From NCBI GenBank assembly GCA_039640505.1, contig CP046865.1, forward strand, positions 930,001-994,000: a stretch of DNA of 64,000 nt, given 5' to 3'. Positions within the stretch are counted from its first letter, which is position 1. The number at the start of each line of letters is the position of its first letter. Source of the stretch: Rhodobacteraceae bacterium Araon29 (GTDB taxonomy: Bacteria > Pseudomonadota > Alphaproteobacteria > Rhodobacterales > Rhodobacteraceae). Below are positions 38,130 to 46,763 of the stretch, one piece after another. A program made the translations under genes and the position numbers. A model generated the notes under the pieces. The model had not been told where the DNA came from. It saw only the letters and a list, made by a program, of their open reading frames with translations, and did no database searches.

Positions 38130-40607
38130 TCACGACTGGCGTTTTTTTGGCGATAGAGTTGGATTTGCTTCGGCAGGGTTCTCTGGCCAAACATGCTTAG
38201 GATAGCGCCCCCGCATATCTTTGCGCACGTCTTGGTAGCTGCTGCGCCAAAAGTTAGGAAGATCAGCTGTGGTTTGCAAGGGCCTTCCGGCTGGTGACAA
38301 AAGGGTCACTTTTAAGGGCAGTTCACCTACCATCGGGTGATAAGTTTGACCAAACATTTCCTGTATACGTAAAGTTATTTCTGGTGGGGTGGTAGAATAA
38401 TCAATTGGAATTTTTCTATTTAACGGCGTAATGAAATGTGCTGGGGCCACTTTGTCTAAGCGTTCAATTTGTGGCCAGGTTAGCAAAGACTGGATAGCTG
38501 GAAGTAAATCAAACTTTTTCCAGTCTTCGGCTGTTTGAACACTTCCTAAATGTGGTAGCAACCACTCTTGCAAAGTATTCATGAGGGTGCGCTCGGATAC
38601 ATCTGGCATAGCTGTGCCTCCAAGCCTTACGCGTGCCAGAAACCTTCTTACAGCATCACTCAGTGGCAATCCAATTTCGCGTACGCCTGTCAACATTGCT
38701 TGAGAAATTGCGATTGGTGGGGCGTTTTTCCAAATTCTGTCATTGAGTACAATCGCTCCCAACTGCTCTTGGCTACGGGCGAGCACGCGTCCTTCTCTTT
38801 TCGACCATGAACAGTTGTTTCGCAAATGAATTTGTGAAGCAAAGAGTTCCCGTAGTTCAGTTTCGGAAATTAATATTGCAGTGCGAATACGCGCTTCTTT
38901 TGGGTCGCCGTCTAGGTCTGTGGCAACCAACAACCGTTGCGTTGAAAGAGCATCATCAGAGGCAAGTATAGCGCCTTTCCCGCCTGACAGCAGATATCTT
39001 GGAGAAGATCCCTTGCGACGCAATGCAATGCGATCTGGATACGCCATTGCGGCCATTTGAGCTTGGCTAAAATCTGGGTCGATATCCGAGCAAAATGGTT
39101 TCAGTCGACGTGCCTCAAACTTTATACGATTAAGTATTGGGTGTACAATCGGGTGAGGGTGCCTTTGCTCAAATCGTTTGGGATCACTTAAAGCTTCTAG
39201 ACGAAGAGCAAGATCGCTGGGTGCCCCGAATTGTAAGGGGTCGCGGTCTGCAAGCAGTGCAGCAAGCCCTGCAGCCTGCCTACCGCTTTTTATGAGCATA
39301 TGTGCTAGACGCGGATGCAAGGGCAATTTGCCTATAACCTTCCCGTGATCCGTAATTTTACCCTTCGTATCCAGCGCAGAAAGGCTGCGCAAAAGTGCTG
39401 TTGCTTCGTCAAATTGTCCAGAATTAGGCGGTGTGAGAAAAGACAAGTGATCCGGGGACGCCCCCCAGATGGCCAGTTCAAGTGCAAATCCAGCCAAGTC
39501 AGCAGTTTCAATCTCGGCGGGCGGATAGCCCTTCATGCCGCCTTCTTCTGGTCTTGACCAAAGCTTGTAACAGGTACCATCGGCAACCCGCCCAGCCCGC
39601 CCCATTCGCTGAATTGCTTCAGCTTTTGTCACCCGCTCGGTCACAAGACGAGACATTCCGGTGCCAGGATCAAAACGCATGCGGCGTGCTCGTCCTGCGT
39701 CCACCACCACCCGGATATCTTCAATGGTGAGAGATGTTTCTGCAATCGCAGTCGCAAGTACGATCTTACGGCCATTCTTGCTTGGTGCAATCGCCCTTCG
39801 CTGGTCGGCAAAAGACATGGCACCGAAAAGCGGATAAAGAGTACAATCATCCGGTAGACTCGTGCGCAAATTATGCATCAAGCGACGAATTTCGGCTTCG
39901 CCTGGAAGAAAAATCAAAACTCCCCCAGATGTTTCCAACACAGCCTTGGTTACCAAATCAGTCAACGCTACATCGAAGCGAATTTGTTTGTTAAGAGGTC
40001 GTTCCAACCAGATTGGTTTAACAGGATAGGTGCGCCCATCTGAATGGATTACTGGTGCATCACCCAAAAGCTGCGCCAATTTCCCTGCATTTAAAGTTGC
40101 GGACATTACCACCAGATGAAGGTCCTCGCGCAGTATAGAAGCCGTCTCAAGGCATAGTGCCAGTCCTAAATCTGCGTTTAAAGATCTCTCGTGAAATTCG
40201 TCAAAAATCACCGCCTCGACGCCTTCTAGTGATGGATCTGTCTGCAGCATTCGGGTTAGGATACCCTCTGTTACAACCTCAATTTTTGTGTTCGCCGAAC
40301 TTTTGTATTCACCTTTGATGCGGTAGCCTACGGTTGCTCCAACAGGTTCAGCTAACGTTTCGGCCATTCGTTCTGCGGCCGCCCGGGCAGCTAGCCGACG
40401 GGGCTCAAGCATCAAAATCCGGCCCGAAATTAACCTCGACTGCATCAAAGCAAGAGGAACGCACGTGGTTTTGCCAGCGCCCGGCGGTGCAGTGAGAACC
40501 GCCCGTTTGTTTTGCTCCAAAGCGGACAACAATTCAGGTATAACCTGATGTATCGGTAAGGTATGGTTCACAATGGGACTATTGCCGAACAAAGCTCGCG
40601 CGTCCAC
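38130..40607 (-). CDS. hrpB: ATP-dependent helicase HrpB
   Basis: Up to 825 residues. Walker A APPGAGKTT at 40-48, DEFHERS (motif II), SATLNAGKLA, then QRMGRAGRVADGTCYKLWS and the HrpB-specific C-terminal region ending RYPKHVWPENP. A DEAH-type RNA helicase whose function in most bacteria is unknown. The start is uncertain: GTG at 40,607 overlaps the preceding gene by 29 bases; another GTG at 40,571 lies just after that gene's stop and is a good alternative. Neither has a clear Shine-Dalgarno site. Confidence 0.92.
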   Translation of the reverse strand: MDARALFGNSPIVNHTLPIHQVIPELLSALEQNKRAVLTAPPGAGKTTCVPLALMQSRLISGRILMLEPRRLAARAAAERMAETLAEPVGATVGYRIKGEYKSSANTKIEVVTEGILTRMLQTDPSLEGVEAVIFDEFHERSLNADLGLALCLETASILREDLHLVVMSATLNAGKLAQLLGDAPVIHSDGRTYPVKPIWLERPLNKQIRFDVALTDLVTKAVLETSGGVLIFLPGEAEIRRLMHNLRTSLPDDCTLYPLFGAMSFADQRRAIAPSKNGRKIVLATAIAETSLTIEDIRVVVDAGRARRMRFDPGTGMSRLVTERVTKAEAIQRMGRAGRVADGTCYKLWSRPEEGGMKGYPPAEIETADLAGFALELAIWGASPDHLSFLTPPNSGQFDEATALLRSLSALDTKGKITDHGKVIGKLPLHPRLAHMLIKSGRQAAGLAALLADRDPLQFGAPSDLALRLEALSDPKRFEQRHPHPIVHPILNRIKFEARRLKPFCSDIDPDFSQAQMAAMAYPDRIALRRKGSSPRYLLSGGKGAILASDDALSTQRLLVATDLDGDPKEARIRTAILISETELRELFASQIHLRNNCSWSKREGRVLARSQEQLGAIVLNDRIWKNAPPIAISQAMLTGVREIGLPLSDAVRRFLARVRLGGTAMPDVSERTLMNTLQEWLLPHLGSVQTAEDWKKFDLLPAIQSLLTWPQIERLDKVAPAHFITPLNRKIPIDYSTTPPEITLRIQEMFGQTYHPMVGELPLKVTLLSPAGRPLQTTADLPNFWRSSYQDVRKDMRGRYPKHVWPENPAEANPTLSPKKRQS

Positions 40608-41307
40608 GCAATGTTGTTATGTCAAAGCGTTGGACACGATAAAGGTCGTTTTCAATTTTGTAGTTTAGGATAAATGGGAAATTTTCACCTTCGGCTCGTT
40701 CTTTTTCTGTAAAGCCTCCAATTCGTTGGTACACCCCACTGCACTGGGCTCCACTTTCTGTCTTTTCTAAACCCGAAAGAGTGATCTCAACGCGTCGAGC
40801 ACCGTCAAACATTGGCAAATATAATTTACATAAATCGTTTTTAGATTGGTCAGACAAAAGAGCTGCCATTGCCGTCATCGGGTCAAGCGTACCTTCTTGT
40901 GTTGATGGATCAAGCCAATGAGGCTGCCAGGGTTTTTTACTGGTAACTTTAGGAATTCCGTTCTGATATCGGATTATCTTTTCGCTTTTACGTCGGCCTG
41001 TATCAGAAACTTCTTTATAATGTTTTGGTTGGTATTGGTTTCCAAAGTGTTTTCCCACGGCCTGGGCATCGAAATGGTATCTGACCAAAAGGCCGACAAG
41101 ACCTGTTGACTCCAAGATGCCGTGGACGCCGTAACTTGCCCCTTTGGTCTCTATCGCGTAGCGTAGCTGCCCTGCTTTGATGCCGCGGATAAGTACATCA
41201 AATTTGTATCTTCGGGTATCTGCCATGGCGGAAGAAAACGCAAAGAAAACCACAAGGAATGCGGCTATTGACCTAAAATGGAACTTTTTTACACCAATTT
41301 TGTTCAT
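40579..41307 (-). CDS. DUF3108 exported protein
   Basis: 242 residues from the ATG at 41,307. A signal peptide (basic start KIGVKKFHFR, hydrophobic core FLVVFFAFSS, cut after AMA) is followed by the DUF3108 domain with YKFDVLIRGIKAGQLRYAI and a late LDPMTAMAALL segment. Predicted periplasmic beta-rich protein of unknown role. It precedes hrpB on the same strand and is divergent from meaB. Confidence 0.8.
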   Translation of the reverse strand: MNKIGVKKFHFRSIAAFLVVFFAFSSAMADTRRYKFDVLIRGIKAGQLRYAIETKGASYGVHGILESTGLVGLLVRYHFDAQAVGKHFGNQYQPKHYKEVSDTGRRKSEKIIRYQNGIPKVTSKKPWQPHWLDPSTQEGTLDPMTAMAALLSDQSKNDLCKLYLPMFDGARRVEITLSGLEKTESGAQCSGVYQRIGGFTEKERAEGENFPFILNYKIENDLYRVQRFDITTLRGRASFVRQ

Positions 41308-41410
41308 TGAACCCAAGCCATGCTGGACTTTATCCCATAGATCAAGGCAAGAAATGAAAACAAAGGTCAATACCTTGATAGTGAACATTGCGGAAAGCTG
41401 CCGAAACGAT

Positions 41411-42391
41411 ATGACAGATATAAAGAAGCTGGCAGAAAAAATTGTGGCCCAAGATCGACGTGCTTTGTCGCGTGCGATAACGCTCGTTGAAAGCAGCCGT
41501 GAGGATCATCGTGCAAAGGCCATTGAGTTGGTTCAACGGTTACATCAAAATAGTGGTCAAGCTCTTAGAATTGGTCTTTCGGGCACTCCAGGGGTTGGCA
41601 AATCTACCTTCATCGAAGCTTTTGGCAGCTTTCTTACAGAGCAAGACTTACGGGTGGCCGTGCTTGCGGTTGATCCCAGCTCCGCACGATCAGGAGGATC
41701 TATTTTAGGAGATAAGACCCGTATGGACCGGCTGGCGCGTGATCCCAACGCATTTATCCGGCCATCGCCAAGTCAGTCGTATTTAGGTGGCGTGGCCCGG
41801 CGCACCCGCGAAGCTGTCGCAATTTGTGAGGCTGCTGGTTTTGACATTGTTATTATCGAAACCGTTGGGGTTGGCCAATCTGAAACCATTGTTTCCGAGA
41901 TGACGGATCTTTTTATCTTGTTACTCGCACCTGCAGGAGGTGATGAGTTGCAAGGTGTCAAGCGTGGGATCATGGAAATGGCCGATATCATTTTGGTCAA
42001 CAAAGCCGATGGTGATTTGAAACCAGCCGCTGCACGAACCTGTGCGGATTATGCAGGCGCGCTACGATTGTTGAGAAAACGGGATCAAGATCCAGAAAAT
42101 TTCCCAACGGCAATGTTGGTATCTGCAGTAGCCGAAACGGGTCTTGAACAAGCTTGGCAGTCAATGTGTGACTTAGCAAAATGGAGACAAGAGGCAGGAT
42201 ATTTTCAGATCAAGAGAGCATCTCAGGCACGTTTTTGGTTTGAAGAAGATGTAAAGCAGGGCGTACTGGCAGTACTGGCACAGTCAGATATGCAAAAAGA
42301 AATTAAACGTATGGGCGAGCGGGTATTTAAAGGTGACCTTTTCCCAGCGGTGGCTGCAGCGGAGATTTTAGAAAAACTTTCGAAACGTTAA
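41411..42391 (+). CDS. meaB: Methylmalonyl-CoA mutase-associated GTPase MeaB
   Basis: 326 residues from the ATG at 41,411 (MTDIKKLAEKI). G3E-family GTPase: Walker A GTPGVGKST at 58-66, DPSSARSGGSILGDKTRM, ETVGVGQSE (switch) and NKADGD (base recognition). It guards and reloads adenosylcobalamin on methylmalonyl-CoA mutase. The mutase gene is not in the window. The open frame upstream of the chosen start runs through the divergent DUF3108 gene and is not likely used. Confidence 0.93.
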   Translation: MTDIKKLAEKIVAQDRRALSRAITLVESSREDHRAKAIELVQRLHQNSGQALRIGLSGTPGVGKSTFIEAFGSFLTEQDLRVAVLAVDPSSARSGGSILGDKTRMDRLARDPNAFIRPSPSQSYLGGVARRTREAVAICEAAGFDIVIIETVGVGQSETIVSEMTDLFILLLAPAGGDELQGVKRGIMEMADIILVNKADGDLKPAAARTCADYAGALRLLRKRDQDPENFPTAMLVSAVAETGLEQAWQSMCDLAKWRQEAGYFQIKRASQARFWFEEDVKQGVLAVLAQSDMQKEIKRMGERVFKGDLFPAVAAAEILEKLSKR

Positions 42392-42502
42392 CGATTCGCA
42401 AAATTATTGAAGTGGATGCGGTTTTGAGAAGTTCAGGCGAATTTGATAATGCTACAAGACATTAAAAATCTAATCAGGATCATATTTCCCGCCTGGATGC
42501 GC

Positions 42503-42531
42503 TTGACGCGGCATCACAGAGGCAATAGAAC
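42503..42531 (+). promoter_or_regulatory. Sigma70-type promoter upstream of rpmB
   Basis: TTGACG at 42,503, a 17-base spacer, then TAGAAC (4 of 6 matches to the -10 consensus). It lies about 100 bases before the rpmB start and would drive that gene. Confidence 0.45.
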
Positions 42532-42548
42532 GCCCATCATCAGATTTT

Positions 42549-42574
42549 GGCGCAGCCCTTTGCGGCGCCTTTTT
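42549..42574 (+). terminator. GC-rich hairpin and T-run in the rpmB leader
   Basis: Arms GGCGC and GCGCC with an 11-base loop followed by five T residues, between meaB and rpmB. It starts shortly after the predicted rpmB transcription start, so it is either the meaB terminator or an attenuator in the rpmB leader. Confidence 0.45.
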
Positions 42575-42627
42575 ATATTGGCCGGTTAAAGCTGCCGTTG
42601 CCAAAACAGACAAACGAGGTAACTGAC

Positions 42628-42918
42628 ATGTCGCGCCGCTGCGAATTGACCGGAAAAGGCCCGATGACTGGCAACAATGTCAGCCACGCCAATAATAAAA
42701 CTAAACGTCGTTTTTTGCCAAATTTAAACGATGTGACCTTGCAATCAGAAGTTCTTAAGCGAGGAATAAAGCTGCGGATATCTGCTGCAGCATTGAGGAC
42801 CGTAGATCATCGTGGTGGGTTAGATGCCTTTTTGGCTAAGGCCAAAGACACTGAACTTTCAGCCAATGCACTAAAGGTGAAAAAAGAAATTTCAAAAGCC
42901 CAGGCAGTCGAAGCCTAA
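42628..42918 (+). CDS. rpmB: 50S ribosomal protein L28
   Basis: 96 residues, the alphaproteobacterial length. Begins [32 protein letters not shown], the family signature. Start chosen at 42,628 with ACGAGG upstream; the frame is open for 27 codons before it but these do not belong to L28. A strong terminator follows its stop. Confidence 0.98.
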   Translation: MSRRCELTGKGPMTGNNVSHANNKTKRRFLPNLNDVTLQSEVLKRGIKLRISAAALRTVDHRGGLDAFLAKAKDTELSANALKVKKEISKAQAVEA

Positions 42919-42956
42919 ATTAGGTTCTGGCTACTCGCAACGATAAGTGAATTTGA

Positions 42957-42988
42957 AAACCCTGCCCAGATGTGGCAGGTTTTTTTTT
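42957..42988 (+). terminator. Rho-independent terminator after rpmB
   Basis: Stem CCTGCC / GGCAGG with a 7-base loop, flanked by AAAAC before and nine T residues after. It separates rpmB from the copper-related genes downstream and rules out the upstream start of the next ORF. Confidence 0.85.
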
Positions 42989-43012
42989 AAAGTCTCGTAC
43001 AGGATTCAAAGC

Positions 43013-43384
43013 GTGCAGCTAAACCAAATTAGACAGGCTTTTCTTGGTGTACTGATTCTTAGTCTGGCTCTCACCGGTCAGAGTATGGCCCAGGTGCGCT
43101 TAATGCCTGCTGCAGTTGGTCAGATGGTGATATGCACCACGGGAGGTGTCAAAACCATTACGATAGACGCCCAGGGGCAACCCACAGGTGGGGATCATAT
43201 ATGCCCTGACTGCGTGTTAGCATTTGTGCATTTAGGAGCAGATGGGGGGCAATTGACCGAACCTTTGAGGGCGCTCTTTGGCCAATCTGTTCATTTTGAA
43301 CTACTGAAATATATCACACATTCATTTTGGGCCGCCCGTTTGCCGCGCGCGCCGCCAAATTTTTCAGATTTTAAAACTCTGTAA
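43013..43384 (+). CDS. DUF2946-like exported protein
   Basis: 123 residues from a GTG at 43,013, eight bases after AGGA. The frame is open further upstream but that would run through the rpmB terminator. A signal peptide (IRQAFLGVLILSLALTGQSMAQ) is followed by a region with CTTGG, a CPDC pair and an end RLPRAPP, the pattern of DUF2946 proteins. These small proteins often sit with copper-handling genes; a PCu(A)C chaperone follows 33 bases downstream. Metal binding is inferred. Confidence 0.65.
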   Translation: MQLNQIRQAFLGVLILSLALTGQSMAQVRLMPAAVGQMVICTTGGVKTITIDAQGQPTGGDHICPDCVLAFVHLGADGGQLTEPLRALFGQSVHFELLKYITHSFWAARLPRAPPNFSDFKTL

Positions 43385-43417
43385 TAATTCTGAAAAATAA
43401 AGGAGTGGAGTAAATCC

Positions 43418-43870
43418 ATGGTTAAAAAAATCTTAATTGCCGTCACAGCTATCTTTTTCGCGGTACCGGTTTTTGCTGGCGGTATTGAAATCCATGATGC
43501 GTATGCGCGTTCCTCGGGCAAGATGGCAAAAGCTGGAGCTGTTTTCATGATGATCCATAATCATACTGGCGCTGAGGACCTTTTGCTTGAAGCCCGTTCC
43601 GATGCCGCCAAAATGGTTCAACTGCACACTCACTCAAAGGATGACGACGGGGTCATGAAAATGCGCCATGTGCATGGCGGTTTAGCAATCCCGGCGCATG
43701 GTATGCGTGGGTTGGAACGCGGAGGCGATCACCTCATGTTAATGGGTTTGGTTGCCCCTTGGGAACATGGTGGCGCAATCAAGCTGACATTGGTGTTTGA
43801 AAATGCTGGCGAAATTATGATTGACGTTCCAATTGATCTTGAACGAAAAGACATGGCGCACAATCATTAG
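43418..43870 (+). CDS. Periplasmic copper chaperone PCu(A)C
   Basis: 150 residues. Signal peptide KKILIAVTAIFFAVPVFA. The mature part starts IEIHDAYARSS... and contains the copper-ligand set of the family: M in GAVFMMIHNHTG, then KMVQLHTHSK...MKMRHV, and a His-rich end MAHNH. Such proteins hand Cu(I) to the CuA or CuB site of cytochrome oxidase, fitting with the aa3 oxidase genes elsewhere in the window. AGGAGTGG precedes the ATG. Confidence 0.92.
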   Translation: MVKKILIAVTAIFFAVPVFAGGIEIHDAYARSSGKMAKAGAVFMMIHNHTGAEDLLLEARSDAAKMVQLHTHSKDDDGVMKMRHVHGGLAIPAHGMRGLERGGDHLMLMGLVAPWEHGGAIKLTLVFENAGEIMIDVPIDLERKDMAHNH

Positions 43871-43877
43871 GTGAAAA

Positions 43878-44360
43878 ATGATGAGCGGTAAGATGATTAA
43901 CAGTGTTTTGTTTGTCTGTTTGGTAATATCTGCCGCTCACCAACTGCCCAAAGGATTTTTCGTGATAAGCACCCGCCGTGGGCTTTGAGTGACTGTAGAA
44001 AGAGCTGGAACTGCGGGATGGCATCTAGGTAAATCGCCTTACGAGCTAATACGAACCACCGCAGCTGAATTTGGCTACGACCTGCCACCTTTACGTGCTG
44101 GCCAAGTTGTTCGAGAAGATTTTTCAAACTTTGATCTTATCGTTGCTATGGATGAGCAAAATTTTCGCGATCTGCAGGCCTTACCCTCAAGAACTGATAC
44201 AGCGGAATTGATCGTGATGTGGGCTTATATTCCTTCTGATGCGCCGCCAGATATACAGGACCCATATCATAAGCGCGATTTTGTAGAAGCGCTGAAGCTC
44301 GTGCAACGGGTCGTAAACAATATGATATTGGCAAACTGGCCGTATTACTCTAGGAAATAA
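43878..44360 (+). pseudogene. Low-molecular-weight protein tyrosine phosphatase, frameshifted twice
   Basis: The frame from 43,878 reads SVLFVCL and then leaves the family. One base later the next frame reads GNICRSPTAQRIFRDK..., the rest of the CX5R catalytic loop, so one G is missing in TTTGGTAAT (expected TTTGGGTAAT). Near 43,988 the original frame resumes as VTVERAGTAGWHLGKSPYELI and continues to the end with VAMDEQNFRDL. The second shift fits loss of one GT from AGTGTGACT. As read no intact active site can be made. Two indels in one short gene suggest decay or local sequence error. Confidence 0.8.
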
Positions 44361-44453
44361 GCTCAAGACACCTAAGTTTTTCTTCGAAAATTATTGAAAG
44401 TTGTCCAAAGGCAGCTATGTCATTGTTACGGAATATTGAAACAAGGGATCGCT

Positions 44454-44855
44454 ATGACCTATCTAACGCTTTATGCAAGCACAGCGCTTGTGTTTTTGAT
44501 TCTAGATGTGGTGATGCTTCGAAAAGTACTTTATCCAATGTTTTCATCAAATATTGGAGCCATTATGCTTGAGGACCCACGAATGGGTGCTGCCGCCGCG
44601 TTCTATCTGGTCTATATCGCTGGAGTGCTCTGGTTTGTTTCAATCCCAGCCTTAGCCGCTGGAGTTCCGTTTCAAGCATTTATAACGGGTTGTATTTTAG
44701 GTGTTTTAGCCTACGGCACGTATGAATTTACCAATTTTGCGACCCTACGCGATTGGTCGGTGCAAATGGTTATGGTCGATGTAGTTTGGGGCGCTGTGCT
44801 TACAGGAACGTCTGCTTGGGTGGGCGTAATGATTACCAAAACCTTTGCATCATAA
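44454..44855 (+). CDS. DUF2177 membrane protein
   Basis: 133 residues from the ATG at 44,454 (CAAGGGATCGCT upstream). Four hydrophobic helices; the block GTYEFTNFATLRDWSVQMVMVDVVWGAVLTG is the DUF2177 signature. Function unknown. Stands alone between the broken phosphatase and suhB. Confidence 0.85.
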   Translation: MTYLTLYASTALVFLILDVVMLRKVLYPMFSSNIGAIMLEDPRMGAAAAFYLVYIAGVLWFVSIPALAAGVPFQAFITGCILGVLAYGTYEFTNFATLRDWSVQMVMVDVVWGAVLTGTSAWVGVMITKTFAS

Positions 44856-44942
44856 AAGATTTACATCCAATCAAAGTTCTTTGCTTGGCTTTCCACTCAA
44901 AGCACCCTATAGCGGCGGCTTGAGTAAATTGGGGACCAAAAC

Positions 44943-45731
44943 ATGCAAGGCAGCGCAAACCTTAATGTAATGATCAAGGCCGCACGTAAAGCCGGCCGTT
45001 CGTTGATCAAAGATTTTCAAGAGGTGGAAAATCTTCAGGTCTCTGCCAAGAGTGCTGGAGATTTTGTATCACGAGCAGATATAGCAGCAGAAAAGATCAT
45101 CAAAGAAGAGCTCACGGAAGCCCGGCCAACCTATGGCTGGCTAGGTGAGGAAAGCGACCCTGTTGCTGGACAAGATCCAACCCGGCGGTGGATTGTTGAC
45201 CCACTGGATGGCACTACAAATTTTCTGCACGGATTGCCTCATTGGGCAGTTTCGATCGCTCTGGAACACAAAGGCCAAATTATCGCTGGAGTTGTTTTTG
45301 ACGCGTGCAAAGACGAGCTCTTTATTACCGAAAAAGGAAAAGGCGCTTGGATGAACGACAGACGGATTAGGGTTTCCGATCGTCACCGAATGACCGAGAG
45401 CGTTTATGCTACCGGGCTTCCCTTTGCCGGCCGATCTGATTTACCAGCAACCTTGAGAGATCTTGCGCAGCTTCTACCGGCCTGTGCTGGTGTACGTCGC
45501 TGGGGGGCCGCTTCCCTAGATCTAGCCTATGTTGCTGCTGGTCGCTATGATGGATTTTGGGAGCGCGGGCTAAAACTTTGGGATATTGCAGGCGGACTTA
45601 TTATTGCACGCGAAGCAGGTGCTCTGATCGAGGGCATAGCAAAAGGCACAAAGCCAGAGGATAGCGGCAATGTCATTTGCGCCACTGAAGTTCAATTTGA
45701 ACAGTTCTCTAAGCTCATTCGCTCATCGTGA
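44943..45731 (+). CDS. suhB: Inositol monophosphatase family protein
   Basis: 262 residues. Metal ligands in GEE (68-70), DPLDGTTNF (86-94) and the later WDIAGGLIIAREAG are all present. Hydrolyses inositol-1-phosphate or related phosphates; in proteobacteria SuhB also acts with the rRNA antitermination complex. Its last bases overlap the stop of the GFA remnant on the other strand. Confidence 0.94.
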   Translation: MQGSANLNVMIKAARKAGRSLIKDFQEVENLQVSAKSAGDFVSRADIAAEKIIKEELTEARPTYGWLGEESDPVAGQDPTRRWIVDPLDGTTNFLHGLPHWAVSIALEHKGQIIAGVVFDACKDELFITEKGKGAWMNDRRIRVSDRHRMTESVYATGLPFAGRSDLPATLRDLAQLLPACAGVRRWGAASLDLAYVAAGRYDGFWERGLKLWDIAGGLIIAREAGALIEGIAKGTKPEDSGNVICATEVQFEQFSKLIRSS

Positions 45732-45926
45732 CGGTTTTGCATCAGAAGGGTGATTAATGCCGTCCACCCAGGGAACTTCGCCCAGTTGACGTGGATTGAT
45801 ACCTTCAAGAATGGCTACATTTACACCAAATTCATTCGGATTCGAGCGCCTTTGATGATGAGTGTAAATCCCGCAGGTTTTGCAGAAATAATGCTTTGCT
45901 GTTTTTGTGCCCCATTGATAATGAAG

Positions 45927-46590
45927 TTGGACTGCATAGTGAGATATTATAAGTGTTTTACATCAGAATGTGCACCAACAAAATGATAGAATGTATTTTA
46001 TAAAATGAAAGCCTCTAATTTAATGAATTCACAGACACCTGCTTATGAAAGATATTTAATACATAAAATACAAACCGTAGTTCAGTTTGAACGCGTAAAA
46101 TCAGCAATAGAACAACCTAATACAAATATTGACGATCCTATTGCACCTATTAGGACCGCACTAGCGGAAATCCATCTATTATACATCGCAATGAGAAATA
46201 CATGGAATATGATTGTAGTGGTGCTTGATGGTATTGATGAGAAAAAGGCAATTGATTTCAAAAAAATAACCAAATGTCAGAGATTTTTTAATGATGTAGA
46301 TGAAGTAAGGAATTATTTTGAGCATTATGATAAAAGGATACAAGGAGTATCGAAGCAAAAATTCAAACCAGTCAAATCGTCACCCGAGGCTGGAGAAAGA
46401 CGAATCCACGTAGGTTTAAGTGGGTTTAAATTTAAATTTAGTGATAAAGAATTTGATGTAGGAGATAAAACAAAAAAAACTTACATTGAAATTACTTTAG
46501 CATTTGAAAATTTAATAGATGATGAGCCTTTTAAATATCTTATTTTATAAGCTCAGCTGCATTTTTTACCATCTCTTCGTTTGCATCCAA
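45927..46590. mobile_element. 664-bp AT-rich inserted element with short imperfect terminal inverted repeats
   Basis: Ends read TTGGACTGCA inward from 45,927 and, on the other strand, TTGGATGCA inward from 46,590; each is followed within a few bases by GAGAT. Directly outside lie similar 9-mers on the minus strand, CTGTACTAT (46,599-46,591) and CTTCATTAT (45,926-45,918), 6 of 9 matching, as an aged target duplication would. Inside is one ORF and AT-rich flanks; no transposase. It may be a non-autonomous transposon carrying a passenger gene. Confidence 0.55.
46005..46550 (+). CDS. Unknown protein with HEPN-like motif in the inserted element
   Basis: 181 residues, not recognised as a whole. 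Base composition is strikingly unlike its neighbours: two 60-base lines counted give 35% and 23% G+C. The protein looks mostly helical in the first 110 residues, with R102-N-Y-F-E-H107 in VDEVRNYFEHYDKRI, matching the R-N-x-x-x-H pattern typical of HEPN ribonuclease domains. The last 60 residues are predicted beta-rich (IHVGLSGFKFKFSD). No good ribosome-binding site precedes ATG 46,005 or the later ATG at 46,023. It has no visible antitoxin partner. RNase function is a hypothesis. Confidence 0.6.
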   Translation: MKASNLMNSQTPAYERYLIHKIQTVVQFERVKSAIEQPNTNIDDPIAPIRTALAEIHLLYIAMRNTWNMIVVVLDGIDEKKAIDFKKITKCQRFFNDVDEVRNYFEHYDKRIQGVSKQKFKPVKSSPEAGERRIHVGLSGFKFKFSDKEFDVGDKTKKTYIEITLAFENLIDDEPFKYLIL

Positions 46591-46763
46591 ATAGTACAGG
46601 GTCAAGTTGTTACTGCCTTCGACAATTTTTACACCGTCTATTGGCGCTGAAACCGCAATTGCACCCCGCCGCGCTCAAAAACTGCAGTCGCATCGGCGAG
46701 CTTTTTCAAACCCTGCGGTCAAAGTGATATTCAATTCAGTGGCGCGGCAATGACATATGACTT

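Noticed and set aside
42947-43012. Longer N-terminus for the DUF2946-like gene
   Set aside because: It would run through the rpmB terminator hairpin, and the GTG at 43,013 has a spaced AGGA and begins a signal peptide.
45750-45986. ORF of 78 residues on the plus strand
   Set aside because: It is the shadow of the C-terminal GFA remnant, which reads clearly on the minus strand.
45927-46590. Complete insertion sequence
   Set aside because: No transposase or DDE-like residues are visible in its single ORF.
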